Assembly (NCBI GenBank): GCA_948099385.1
Contig: CANUEZ040000108.1
Span: 816,001 to 880,000 of the forward strand
Direction: 5' to 3'
DNA: 64,000 nucleotides
From: Fasciola hepatica
Taxonomy: Eukaryota > Platyhelminthes > Trematoda > Plagiorchiida > Fasciolidae
In this document: piece after piece, positions 30,073-41,263 of the stretch
Position numbering within the stretch: position 1 is the first letter of the stretch
How the letters are laid out: each line of letters opens with the position of its first letter
Program-made: the position numbers and the translations under genes
Notes under the pieces: model-generated
Database searches by the model: none
What the model was told of the DNA's origin: nothing
What the model saw: the letters and a program-made list of their open reading frames with translations, nothing else

Positions 30073-33000
30073 GGATTCTCTTGATCATCAAGGACAGAAG
30101 ATAAAACCAGAGGTAAATTTTGCTGAATTACAGAAAACAAAATAGAGCATTCAATGGAAACTGCTTACCTATGAATGATGCTTCAGTTGTTATTTGGTAT
30201 TAGTCAAAAATCAAAAAATATTGTTCTCAGTGAAATATCTGTAAATCTGTTCGGCTCAGGTTTCACCATTTGCATTGTACGACCAGTATTCGTCACCAAA
30301 TTTTCTTTAAAGTGTATTCATTTTGGCGGCCAGATTGAATACCTCGATGTGTAATGAGATAGTATTTGTACGGGCAGAAGTGGGAGAATCGAACTGGTTA
30401 TGAAGTAGCTCATCAATGCAAAAACAAACCTCAAATTACCATTGAAGATCTTGGAGGAACTCACTACAAGGCTTTTTCATAATTATTATTGTTCATCAGC
30501 AGTTCATATCCATCGATACCCTTAGGGAACTCGAATCCGGGGTTAGATATTATAAATCGAAGGCATACAGACTAGGCTTTCCTGGTTGGATCTCAGCGGT
30601 TTGTTCAACTTCAGCACCGGATGATACAGTGCTCTTTTGCCACTAGTTTTTCAAGAGTAACAACTCGTTGATCAGGCAGCAGTGGACACTTTTGCTGGAC
30701 AACTTCATCGTAGGATGCCTAGGTGGTGATACAAAGCTATATTATATAGTAGTGGTTTTGAAGAAGCCAATGAGAGCCAAGCGGGTTGGTGTTTGGCTAA
30801 AAATCGTCCAATCCCGGTTCAGGTGTCAATGGGAGTAGTGTTTATGTATGACTTTATATGCTATTTTTTTGTGCATAGCTGACGGATTATTTGGTACTTT
30901 TCCACTGATTCAATTTCAAGGCATAAAACAATTCTGAAGTGCAAATTCTCATCACCTTGTTAGTGAAGATTAGTTAATAGTCTACGAAGGTCACGCCTGT
31001 ATAACCCTTTTTTGTTCATTGGAAGTTTATTCGTCTCAAAAGAAGTCTACAAAAACGAACCGATTTCTCTTCTGTGATCAATAACATGTCCTCAGCGAGC
31101 CAAGGAAAATGTGAATCATCGTGAATGGTTGTTTTATTTCACTCACTCACTCATTCATTAAAGTACGCACCCAAGCACTCCTTCTCTCATTTACCCATTT
31201 ATTCATTGATCGGTCGACCAAACAGATAGACAGATTTTTCATAAATCTTGTATTTGTTTGTTCAACTCATCGATCAACTATTGACACTATCGGAATAAAG
31301 TTCTATCGGACCTTTTCAGATCAAACGGGAATATGCGCTTAGCTCGCCGGAATAAACAATCAGTCACAGTTTCATGAACAACGAGGCTGGAAAATAAAAG
31401 TGTGACTAATAATAGTGGTATTGCTTCGGAGGCTAGGTAAAACAAAGATTGAAAATAGTGTACGCTCATAAATGTTTGTACGAAAAATACGGCACAACAC
31501 TGAAAGCATGAAACAACTCGTTTTTTGTTAGAAACGTCCAAGAAACAGATATGAGATCAACCAGACTAACAGATGACTTCCGAAGTGATTGGTCTCTATT
31601 TTCGTTCGGGCATTTAAGCGTCTTCAGAAATGCAATGTGGTAGCCACGTGGGTGCGTAGGTACTAATAGATGTGTATAGAACTGTGTCAGTTTGACCGTC
31701 GCTGCCACTGATCTGAACACGTGCGGAAACAACAGGGATAGGACACACTGGGGGAACGACCTGCGGACTCTTCCGGAGGTGTGCGTTACTTCAGCAAAAA
31801 ACAAAATTTCATGAAATATAGAAATAAACATTCATTTTGCCTCCTTCGCTTATCATAGGCTGAAACGCAACAGTTCAGGATGGGAGGTGTGGTCGAGGAA
31901 ACGCTGCCTAATGGCGAGGTGTCAGCTTTGACGGCGGTCGAACCCGGGTCATTTTGGTCCAAATTGCACTATGAGGCCCGTTTGACCACGGCCAGAGGAA
32001 GAAAATGTGAAGGGACGAGCGAGTTACACAAGTGCGACCATGTTGCAATGGACTCCGAATTTTCATTAGTTTAGTAGAGGACGAAGAAATTAATGAGCAA
32101 AATTAGTGGAGCTCACTAAGTTTCCACATCGAACAGAGTGAAAAAATAACCGTTGCACTTCGCGTGACCGGAATTTAGCAAGGCTTTTGCGTAAACCTAA
32201 ATTAAATTTTCGCCCCCAATCCCAACCTTTTCTTCCACGGTTTTGATGGGTGTGAATTCCAGTTTCACCAACGGAATAAAAAGCAAACAAACAATTAAAC
32301 CGATTAGAAAAATCATTTGAATTTGAGGTTTATACCCTTTATTAGGCAGCTGTAAATGAAATCACTTTGACTGATACGAAATCCTAATTTTTCATGGCTG
32401 GAATTGAAAATGTCGGTCATTGGATTGTAGTTTGCTTTGAAATTCACTGCAATCTTTGCCGTAAAATCGAAGAGGAAATGGTGCAGACTTTCAGGCTCGA
32501 AAACTGCCCGTGTGGTTGGCTTGTTCAAAATCAAGCGAGGATTTCAAAGAACCGATAAAAGAAGAGCTCTTTTACTCTGTCAAACAAGCAGATCCTCTTG
32601 ATTATTATCAATAACAAGTCCTTTTTGACGAGGAGAGGTCAGAAATACTTGTTGTGTGATGTATGCTGAATCACGGCAGTTTATCTGTACAATGTGCACA
32701 CTTCAGTGGTGACCCTTATTATTTCATTTAGTGATTCGTTTCATGTGACATACTCTTTGCTCAGCCTAAGCAGCGATAATATGGTGTCCCCATCGGATTC
32801 AAGCAATGCTACGAAGACTTTGGTGTTCACATACCGACAGTCTTCGTGAATCCTCCACCCGCCGTGGCCATATCTCCGAACCATGCAGAAGAGATGGCTT
32901 TGCTACTGCAGCTTACACTCAATCCTTGATAGATAAACAAATGTTAAGTTGACGTCACAGATGACTCAGATTTGCAAACGTAAATACACTTAGCCCGATA

Positions 33001-36000
33001 TCTGATCCAGTTCTGCAAAAGTGTCTTGCAATTTGCGGGTGTAAAAAACGCACCGAATATTGCTATGCGGTTGTTTAAGCTCTCCAGATTTCGCTCATCA
33101 ACTGGTTCGGACAGACCAAACTTTGTCTGGTCTGTCAGGCGTGATTGCATCTCCAGATTATAAAAACCATCCTGTGTAGTTCTTTGGATCGCAGAGACAC
33201 ACAGGCCATCACATCACATCAAGGTGCAGTCTCATCATGACAGTGACTTTGAGCTGGTGAACTGTCAGCTTCACAGACTGTTTCACTCACCCTCAGTGGT
33301 TTCCTACGAGTGACTCGGTTGAAATTATACAGCTAGGGAAGTTTATAATGAGGCTCCATCTAATGTGATTTGCGACCACTAGACTTCGTGGTCTCTGGAA
33401 GACCTACTAAACGTTCAAGTCTTGTTGCGATCCATCTTTCGTTGTACCTGTTTCCACACACGGTTGACTGGCGAACTCAGGGAAGGCGCAGAAATCCGGG
33501 GTCATATGGCTCCACCAGAAAGATCATGGCTTACTAGATCAGCGAACTGTAAAGTACTCCTCATGGGCGACAAGTGCTGGCCTATATTATGATGTGGAGC
33601 TAAAGCTAGTTTTTCAGTTACCGCATTTTGGAAGACAGAAAGGTAATACGGATCAGAAAGAGTATTGCCATCTAACCGGGATTGCACTATGCCGCTGGAG
33701 CTTCTACATTAGCACATGAACAGCTTAGTTTAAACAACTGCGTGGCCAGAATCAAGGACAGTGTTCAATTGTCAGCGCGACAGATACGATCTCGACTAGT
33801 GTTCTGTTTTGGGAAGTCTTTAAATACTGTAACATTCTTTGCTAGAGCTCCTTATTAACAGGTATATAGAAAACTACTGATAAACCGCAAAACGTCGTAA
33901 GTACAAAGCAACTTCCTCTGAAAAAAATAGCTCCAGGATGAACTACGAGTAGGAGGCCGAATACCTCACCTAATATTGCGGGGCTCTTTTTATTTTATGT
34001 CCAATCAACTGACTGCTGAGTGTTACCTCGGGTAGCATTTGTGACTCAAAACCCGGTAAGTCAGTAGACACGAAGAAAAATAGTTTAATTTGCATACTTG
34101 TATTTGCACAGCAACAGTTGTTTAGTCATGGTTACGAGACAAGGCTGGAAACATTTCAAGGTTAGTTTTGTGTTGGGTGGGGAGCACACACAAGCGGCTC
34201 CGGACACGCGTAATTGCTTCCATGTGCCAGTGGCCGATTGAATGGCGTGAATTATAACAGCCACCCTGCTTTGCAAACCGCATTGTAGATTTGGATTCTC
34301 GGATGAGATATGAAAATCTATAACACCTATATCTACTAAGAAGGACTGACATTTGAGTATAAGCTGCCTCCATAAAAAGGCCACGGAGAAAAAAACAAGA
34401 ACACTTCATGCTGAACGATCCTACAATGAAGGGGTAATTAGGGTCATTCTATACCTCCACCTTTGTTCGAGTTCACAGTTCGCATGATTAACCGAGCTAG
34501 ATGTACCACACTGATTTTCCCCCTTCTATGGTAATCAGAATAACATTTTAGTTATCGTCTGTCATGTTCTCAATGTGTATACGAATAACTGACCTGGTGA
34601 TAATCTGTAGTTGTAAACAAACAATGAAACGACTAGCTCGGTTTATGTTAAACTAGGAATTCAGTGGAGCGCAGTCAGAAAAGATGGCTTATTTTTGATC
34701 TGGGCTTCAAAAGGTCATCCTAAGTTCGGAAGAGCACTTCGGTTCTGTTTTTCGTGAGGGAAACCTTGGTGAAACTAGATGACGAAAGTAGTGTTAGGTA
34801 TTTGTAATAGCTTCTTATAGTTCCATGCAAGCCAATTTAAGAAATATTGAGGAAAGTATGCTGGAAATGATAAACTGGTTGTTGTTATCTATCTGACAGA
34901 TTTGTATGAGGAGGGAGTTTCACATGCATTACACAGGTGAACTCAAATTTCAGAAGCTAATTCAGCATCTACTATATAAATTTTTTGTTCATCGAAAGTA
35001 TCTGAGGTGGATATTCACACATTCAGCTTTGTGCTTGTGACGCGAAAAACGTTCCAGTTATGTTAATCCAGTGCAATCTGTTCATTTTGTTCTGTTCCAT
35101 TTAGGGATTACATGCCTTCAGAACAAGAAGGCTGAACTTCAAACATTCATGTCCTATTCTTACTGAACACCGATCTAGGCTGTCCCAATTTCCGACGGCT
35201 GCGTGGTATGGGAGGTACAGTGGAAGCTTTTGTGATTCAACTGGTTGTTGGACGCTCCGCTCAAATGATAATATTTTCTGAGGACACTGTTTGTGAGTGA
35301 GTTTGACGTATAAATGTATCTATTTTTGGAACTAAGCCTATTGCAAGCTAGACTGAGTTCACACTTCTTTTAAAAACCACCCCTTTGGTGGTCAGATGGT
35401 CATCAAGTTAGGCTCTGAACTCTTCACACCCGGGTTCAAACCTCCGCTCCGCCTCAGGCCACTCCCCAGTTGGCAGCCCTGAATTGGCTGCTATCCTCTT
35501 CCTGAAATATTGAACTATTATTATGTAATAAAAACGGATTGAATAGAATGATAATTATTAGCCAACAACGATGAGGTTCACCGGGTTTTCAACTACGGGT
35601 AACAAATTTTCTGGTAGCGATTACTTTGGATCATCAGCACGCCCTACTTGTATCGTGGAGGTACGCTCCTCACTAAATCCTCTAAGTATTGAGTTGTAGA
35701 AAAGAACTTTGCACAAGACTCCAACACAAGGTCCAAAATCGCCAAAGACAGAAAAAATAAGTCGAGGATTATATAGTGTTTATATCAAGTAAAATGTATG
35801 GCATATTCATTGAGACTAGTCTGTTAGATGTCGGCAATACTGACGTGATACGTTTATTCCTCGAAATGAGTACAACATGATAAAGCAGCCAGAAAAGTTT
35901 TAGTATTATTTAATACAGCATGGAGTATCTGTTTGTAACAAATATATTGAAAGTTTCAGCATATCACATCTACTTACTGGAGCACAGTGTGTCAGCTGCA

Positions 36001-39000
36001 ACCATCTTTTTGTGTGGCTTGAAATGTGCCATTCGTGGTTGAATTCAGTTTGTGGTGCTAATAATTGCTTGTGTGGTCAACCTTGAAGTTTACCTAGCGC
36101 TGTTAGGACACTTACTTCAGCATGAAAAATAGACTAATATCGCTAGGGAGTTCAGGGTATAACTGCAAATGGCTGACAAAATCGCTAGCAGAAAAGCAAA
36201 TCCAGCCGTCATCGTGACCGGAATCCAGGGTCTTCTATGCAGAATCATCTGGTGCCAATCAAACACTGCTTTAACTGAGTTTTGTCTTTCGAGTAGTCGT
36301 TAGGTAATCGTTATTCGAACGTTCAACTTAAGCAGGATATTAAGTAACCCCTTCGGCACGCAAAATCTCACCACAGATATAACCGAGGTTCTTTATTGAA
36401 TAAAGTTGATGAGTCAAGCCGTAATTCTGTTACCCATTGTAGACGACATTACCCACCTCTGTCAATGCGGAACTACGAACAACTCCGTTTTTTTGGGTAG
36501 CAGTGATAACTATCATCAGCAAAACTACCAGGGCCCCGCTTCCATAGAACCTTTGAACATATCGGCTGTTGCGATGTATGCGTCGACAGTGGTATCGGAA
36601 GCCGCAGTGTAATATGGGTTCTACAACAGATCACAAGAAGCGATAGAAAGAGTCCCAAAGTGTAGTATCCTCTTCGATGCCGAGGATGGCAAAGCCCCCA
36701 CTTACCCCTAAAACGAACAACTAAAAGTATCTAAAGAAAATACGTTCTTGGACAGCAATGTGGCCACGGAGAACACCTCGGTAACCTTGCAGACTACAAC
36801 AGACTAATAGTCATGAACACCGTTTTCAAAACCCCAGGAGACAAAGCCCAATTTGATAGTCGAATGACAGTTAAATAGCTTGACACATCGACTATATCCT
36901 AATACGATCAGGCCAGGCATCTTCAGCTAAAGATTGCTGATCCTGCCAAGGCGCAAATGTAGGCAACAAAAATGGCACGGATTACGCCCTTGTACTTGCA
37001 AGTTTCGGGATCCATTCAACCAAACATCACAAATTCTCCGGTTCTAACAGACTACTGCAGTAGCTTTGGGATCACTAAAAGAGCGTCAAGCGGCAGTCGA
37101 CGGAACCATTGCTTCTCGACTCTGACGTGCTACTCGTTCATGAGCAGGGGAATATATGGAACTGTGGATCATACCCTGGTTGTTTGCTATACCTTCGCGT
37201 TGCGGTTTCAGTGGTCCAAGATCCTTGCCACCTAGAGAGAAAGCCACAAAATTATTAGCAACTCATCAAACCAAGAGGGCAAATATAATGTACAGAGAAT
37301 TTTAAGAAACGAAAGGTATTCGGTGAAAATGATATTGAACCGGAGATATATAAACCTTATCTTTTGGCTCCAATTGAGCCTCTCCATACCCCGTTTTGTT
37401 GAATCTGGGAAGAATAACAGTTCCCAACGGACTGAAAAAATGAATCTTTATCCCTTTTTCAAAGAAGCACGAAAACTAGGGTGGCATCTGTTTGAGGATG
37501 TAGCTGCACAGATATTCTGGATGCACATTTTGAATCGGCTCTCAACAGTGTGAGAAGTATACGTACCCCCCCCCCCCCCCCCCCCCCAATGAATGAGGGT
37601 TTCCAACGTGGTTGGAGATGCGTGGTTCACGTATTCACTCGTAGTAGACTATTAGAATATCAGTAAAAGCTGCACCGGTGGACTACACGTAGTTTCATTG
37701 ACTTAAAAACCTCGTTTGGCTCACCCAAAAGCGATTCGCTGTAGATTATTCTACAGATGGATGAAATGCCTCAAAAGCTTGTCAGTCTGATGAGTTCATA
37801 CTGTAACAAGGACGACAACGCACGGCAGGATACTTGTATTCCCACGATCACACAAGCCAAGTCATGGCACACATACAGTCGCTTATATAGGCTTTTTTCC
37901 AGACTTCGCGGCACCAAGATTGCTATTGCCGCTGCTTGAGCGCTTTGGCTGCCTTCTGTCCATTTGCCTGTGGCCGATTGCTTGCTTTTCTTGCCCGTCA
38001 TTTCCCTTCGGTTGGCCTGACTGTCTCAGTTGACGGCTCGATCGGCAGCCCTTCACCTGAGCTATCTTGCTGGTTGCCGGAGATCCCGCTGCTTCCTCTC
38101 TGGTCGTCTGTATGCTTCTTTTTGCCTGCTTCGGGCCGCCTCCGACATATTCGCCACCTGTTCTTTTGTCTGTGGCCCTCGTTTGGTTCGTTCGTTCGCC
38201 TTGATGTTCACGCCGTTCCCTCGCCCCAGCATTCCCTGTTACAATACCAATAAATATGCATGAAAATGTACGCATCTTCTGCGGAGAATCCAGTTAATCC
38301 TTACTCATTTCCCACTTTTGAGAAAGCTGTCTCTTTTCCCGGTGCCGTTTAGCCGCACCATGGACTCGATGATGCGTCAGGCCCTTATCCATTACCCTGG
38401 CATTTAGCTGGGCCGTGATATAATTTCCGCCAACTTGAACTCTTAAAGGACATCTTCATCCTTGAGGACAGCCAGACTGCCTTACAATCAGTTCTGATCA
38501 TGTAGAATCTCTTCGTAGAAGTCAAGAGTTTAGATATCTATAAGTTTTAGTCCAATGTCTTCTCGATCTGCTCTGCAAATTCAATACAGCTAATATACGC
38601 CAACGTTGAACAAATCGGGAATTTTTCGGCCTTCAAATGTCTGAATTGCCAGATGCTCTCAAAAGGTCAAGCCAGAGACGACGGCAAATAGTGGATGCAT
38701 GACACCCGGACAGTGTTTCTACAGCATTGCAACGCAGTCTCATTAAGCAATAAGATAATCTTCCAGACCAAATTCCCGCGTCTTCGGGGCTATTTTCCGC
38801 CTAATACTGATTTATGTCTGCCAAACGTGACTGCTACATGTTGAGGACATCAGAAAGCTGGAAATGTTTTACCATCAGTGTCTTCGATGGATCCTCAAAG
38901 TGGCTTAAAGCGGTGTGCTTCCAGACGAGCCGATAAGATAGCGTTGCTTCATTGTGTACGAACTCTTAGTGTTCAATTCCGACAACTGCAAAGATATAGG

Positions 39001-41263
39001 CAAATCCCACGATGTCCAAAAAACTACCCAAAAGGTACATCTGTCCTTTTCTTTGCCCCGGTTGCTGCATTCATCTTGGAGGACAACTGAAAAAGTGGAT
39101 GGGCCCTACTAAACAGGAATTTTAGTGGTTAATACTGTTGTCAGTCTACGACGTACTGAAGTGGAAGCAGAACTGGATTCCTTTATGCTCAGATCTAGGC
39201 TTTGATTACCGCTTGCTGGCAGGTTCCATTCGTGATATCCATGAAGACGGCTTATTCCGCAGACAGGACATTGCTGCACGAGAGTGAAAGTAACTTCAAT
39301 GCAAGTAAGCAAGTTCACTGTAATTGTAAACACCAATTTTCTGAATACATTTCAGATTGTTTCCCCTAAGCAACTGTAAGGAGTAAAAATGCAATATTTT
39401 TCATTCTTTCTGTAAAGGCCAAGTGAACATAATTCTTCAGTCCTTCAAATACGATCTCCTTCGAATATCTCGCAGAGTTCGTAAGGGACGTTTGACATCC
39501 GTGGTGTTTCTTTTCAGATAATAACATTTATCAGCAAGGATAGGTTGACTTTTCATCCATTACACAGCTCGATAAATTGTGTAAGTATTTTCGGCAAGGT
39601 TTGCATAAAGTCGGCCATCGAAGCATCTCTCGGAACAGCTAAGAAGATATTATCCCTCTCTCATCCACTTCAATCAATAAAACCTTCTAAGTTTGGAAGC
39701 CCATGCTTTTCAACATCCTATACTATGATACTAATTCACCGTGTTTGGGCATAAGACCTTATTGTGAAGGTATCTATCTGAATCGACCACCAACTTTACT
39801 CTGTTGTCAATCTCATACGGTTTGTTATTTACGGAGGGTTTCTTTTCCTAGGACCTAGTGTGAGGCTTCTCTTTTGCACTGAAATTAGCTTAACTTTTCT
39901 TTTTAATGCATGATCACCACAATAAAGGGGTGGGTGATCCAAAAAAATATCGTGAAGTTGGTTATCTGTTACAGAAAGCACTCAAAATCTTTTCAGTGGC
40001 TCTTGTTCGCTGAGGTCCACTTTTAGGTACTAAATGTGTCGTTACCAGCAGAGGTTTAATCGTTAGTGTAGACTGACGATATTACCTTGACTGATAACGG
40101 AGAAAATTTTGCAATCTAGACGCCAAGCTGAGCGATCGAAAACCTTCGAAAACTATCTGCATGAACCATAAACACGACCAAATTTGAAAAGTACTAGGAA
40201 CTCACAACCGTTACCAGTTACTTATAATACGAATTGTTTTCATTCTCAGAATTCAAATTCAAAACAATTTCATAGTAACGAATAAAGTAAAATCTTTTCT
40301 TTGTTAGATATCATCGAAGGTTTTTTTTGGGCGGGGGTGAGGTGTGGGAAAGTTTCGGTCGTTTGCCGTGTTAAATTCCGATAGCAAGATAGTAAACAAG
40401 TTTGAGAAAAATATATTCTGCTATTCGAATAAACACTATATTTGACAAATGCGGAAAACCTTACAATCAGATGACTCAGAACAGCTTTTCCAGAAATCTT
40501 GATCATGTGAAAAACAAGAACTGTGAGCTAGTGTAGAAAGTGGTAGGAAACTAATCTCCCGTTATCAGTCTCGGTTATCTTTCAGGCTTAACTTGCTTAA
40601 GTCACTCCAAAGACTTCAAATAAGGTAAACTTATGTAGATGCAGTCATGTATTTCCCATTGTGCAACACCTAAAACGTTGAAATCCACCCGAGAATGTTT
40701 TAATTTTGCAGTACAAAGGAGCACTGAGTGATCAGCATAAAGCCTACCGTATCTGTCTGTAAAAATATGATTTTAGCAGCAAACTTTAGCAATGGAAAGC
40801 AATTTCACCTTGAATAAACACAATAATTAGAAAGTCGTGTTAGCTAATCGTTCAAGTAAACATAATCATTATCTCTTATTTCTCTTGCGCATTCATTAAA
40901 AAGTGCACAGTAGTCTGCTGATTCCCTTTTTCCCTTTTGTCGTTGTGGCTGATCACAGACAACGATGCACGCAAGGAAACTACAGAGTTTGTTGAGAACA
41001 ATCAAATGCGACGGTCAACCGGAAGCCGTTTTTTCGAACGATATTCAAACAGCCGATTTTCACTTATCATCAAAGTTGTCCGCGGCAATCATAATCCAAA
41101 ATACTGCGTAACGACTAGTTTAGAAAGCCTACCGAATATTGTAGGAGAAGAAACCCTCCTGTTCCGTTTAGGCCTTGTTTATTACTCGGCAAATGTCCAA
41201 TGCGAATGCGACTCACTGGATGAAATGTACCAGTTTTTCATTGCTTTCACTGGATTAATATGA
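30073..41263 (+). CDS. four-exon chain, C-terminal part of unknown gene
   Basis: Exons: 30073-30111 (13 residues, DSLDHQGQKIKPE, phase 0 both ends, donor GAG|GTAAAT); 39518-39580 (21 residues, IITFISKDRLTF..., phase 0 both ends, acceptor TGTTTCTTTTCAG, donor TGT|GTAAGT); 40712-40748 (YKGALSDQHKAY plus one base, acceptor TTTTAATTTTGCAG); and 40959-41263, a last exon of about 101 codons ending FFIAFTGLI and TGA. The coding total is 444 nt, exactly 148 codons with stop. Phase 0 at 30073 would accept the exon ending 7337. The third exon may instead end the gene by reading on to TAA at 40760, with AATAAA at 40813. The last exon has the most gene-like composition. No domain recognised. Confidence 0.5.
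30421..30730 (-). mobile_element. SINE family A, diverged copy
   Basis: Follows the minus copy at 1799-2118 block by block: ACCATTGAAGATCTTGGAGG, then CATCAGCAGTTCATATCCA, a GGAACTCGAATCC B-box complement and CGGTTTGTTCAACTTCAGCA. Many substitutions, so an old insertion. Lies in the intron after exon 30073-30111. Confidence 0.65.
30731..32784. other. nothing firmly recognised
   Basis: A minus-strand 121-codon frame (31466-31831) has no domain, and 31885-31965 (plus) contains a weak tRNA-like GGTTCGACC complement that may be SINE debris. Confidence 0.3.
32785..33150. mobile_element. RTE-like LINE debris
   Basis: The plus strand at about 32790 carries the GFKQCYEDFGVH block shared with 21600 (minus). 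The minus strand 32944-33150 reads FFTPANCKTLLQNW, the block after RT motif C in RTE-like LINEs (FAPSKCK.LLQDW in related copies). Both are short and broken. Confidence 0.55.
33220..33440 (+). repeat. dispersed repeat, probably LINE 5' region
   Basis: Second copy of the repeat at 20300-20560: GAGCTGGTGAACTGTCAGCT, then CTTCACAGACTGTTTCACTC, then an ATCTAATGTGATTTGCGACC block. Confidence 0.5.
33441..35104. other. nothing firmly recognised
   Basis: Overlapping minus-strand frames of about 95-99 codons at 34085-34409 show no domain or clear splice sites. Confidence 0.3.
35105..35214 (+). CDS. isolated candidate exon
   Basis: Strong acceptor (ATTTTGTTCTGTTCCATTTAG), 36 open codons starting GLHAFRTRRLNFKH, donor GGAG|GTACAG. 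Entry in phase 0 fits the exon ending at 30111, but exit in phase 2 does not fit the exon at 39518. It is therefore either an alternative exon or a chance match. Confidence 0.25.
35385..35510 (+). mobile_element. tRNA-derived SINE, family B, diverged
   Basis: Head GGTGGTCAGATGGTCATCAA, B box GGGTTCAAACC (35432-35442), body CCACTCCCCAGTTGGCAGCC, matching 26362-26490. Confidence 0.65.
35511..36719. other. nothing recognised
   Basis: No exon or element motif; the last 300 bases may already belong to the LINE that follows. Confidence 0.35.
37566..37587. repeat. (C)22 homopolymer
   Basis: Uninterrupted run of 22 C, likely unstable in replication and in assembly. Confidence 0.95.
37802..38243 (+). 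mobile_element. solo LTR with 4-bp target duplication
   Basis: 442 bases bounded by TGTAACA and TGTTACA, perfect 7-bp terminal inverted repeats of LTR type, and flanked on both sides by ATAC (37798-37801 and 38244-38247). It interrupts the RT of the LINE at 36720-39115: removing it rejoins the MSSY block to the downstream RT. A TATA-like TATATAG lies at 37884-37890. It is distinctly GC-richer than its surroundings, which makes both strands open for about 100 codons; these frames are not genes. The orientation is inferred from the TATA-like site. Confidence 0.8.
39581..40711. other. intron with G-rich tract
   Basis: Mostly featureless. A GGGCGGGGGTGAGGTGTGGG tract at about 40329-40348 could form a G-quadruplex. 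Confidence 0.4.

Larger units (their letters stand above)
36720..39115 (+). mobile_element. RTE-like LINE split by a solo LTR
   Basis: Plus-strand pieces in order. A possible endonuclease stretch (about 36755-36860: NLADYNRLIVMNTVFKTPGD) comes first. The RT N-terminal part reads NEGFQRGWRCVVHVFTRS (about 37592), motif A SFIDLKTSFGSPKSDSL (about 37693) and MPQKLVSLMSSY (about 37763). After the LTR, it continues with LFPVPFSRTMDSMMRQAL (about 38330), DIFILEDSQTALQ (about 38450) and VEDIRKLEMFYHQCLRWIL (about 38840). Motif A has lost its catalytic second Asp and stops are frequent. Many frameshifts indicate an old copy. Confidence 0.7.

Noticed and set aside
31466..31831. 121-codon minus-strand ORF
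   Set aside because: No recognisable domain and no clear splice or poly(A) signals; kept only as a note.
37785..37815. CTGATGAG motifs that might mark hammerhead ribozymes (also near 6625, 45858, 49003 and 61195)
   Set aside because: None has the GAAA box and pairing stem II expected of a hammerhead.
37883..38275. Overlapping 105- and 130-codon frames on opposite strands
   Set aside because: Both lie in the GC-rich solo LTR at 37802-38243; openness reflects base composition.
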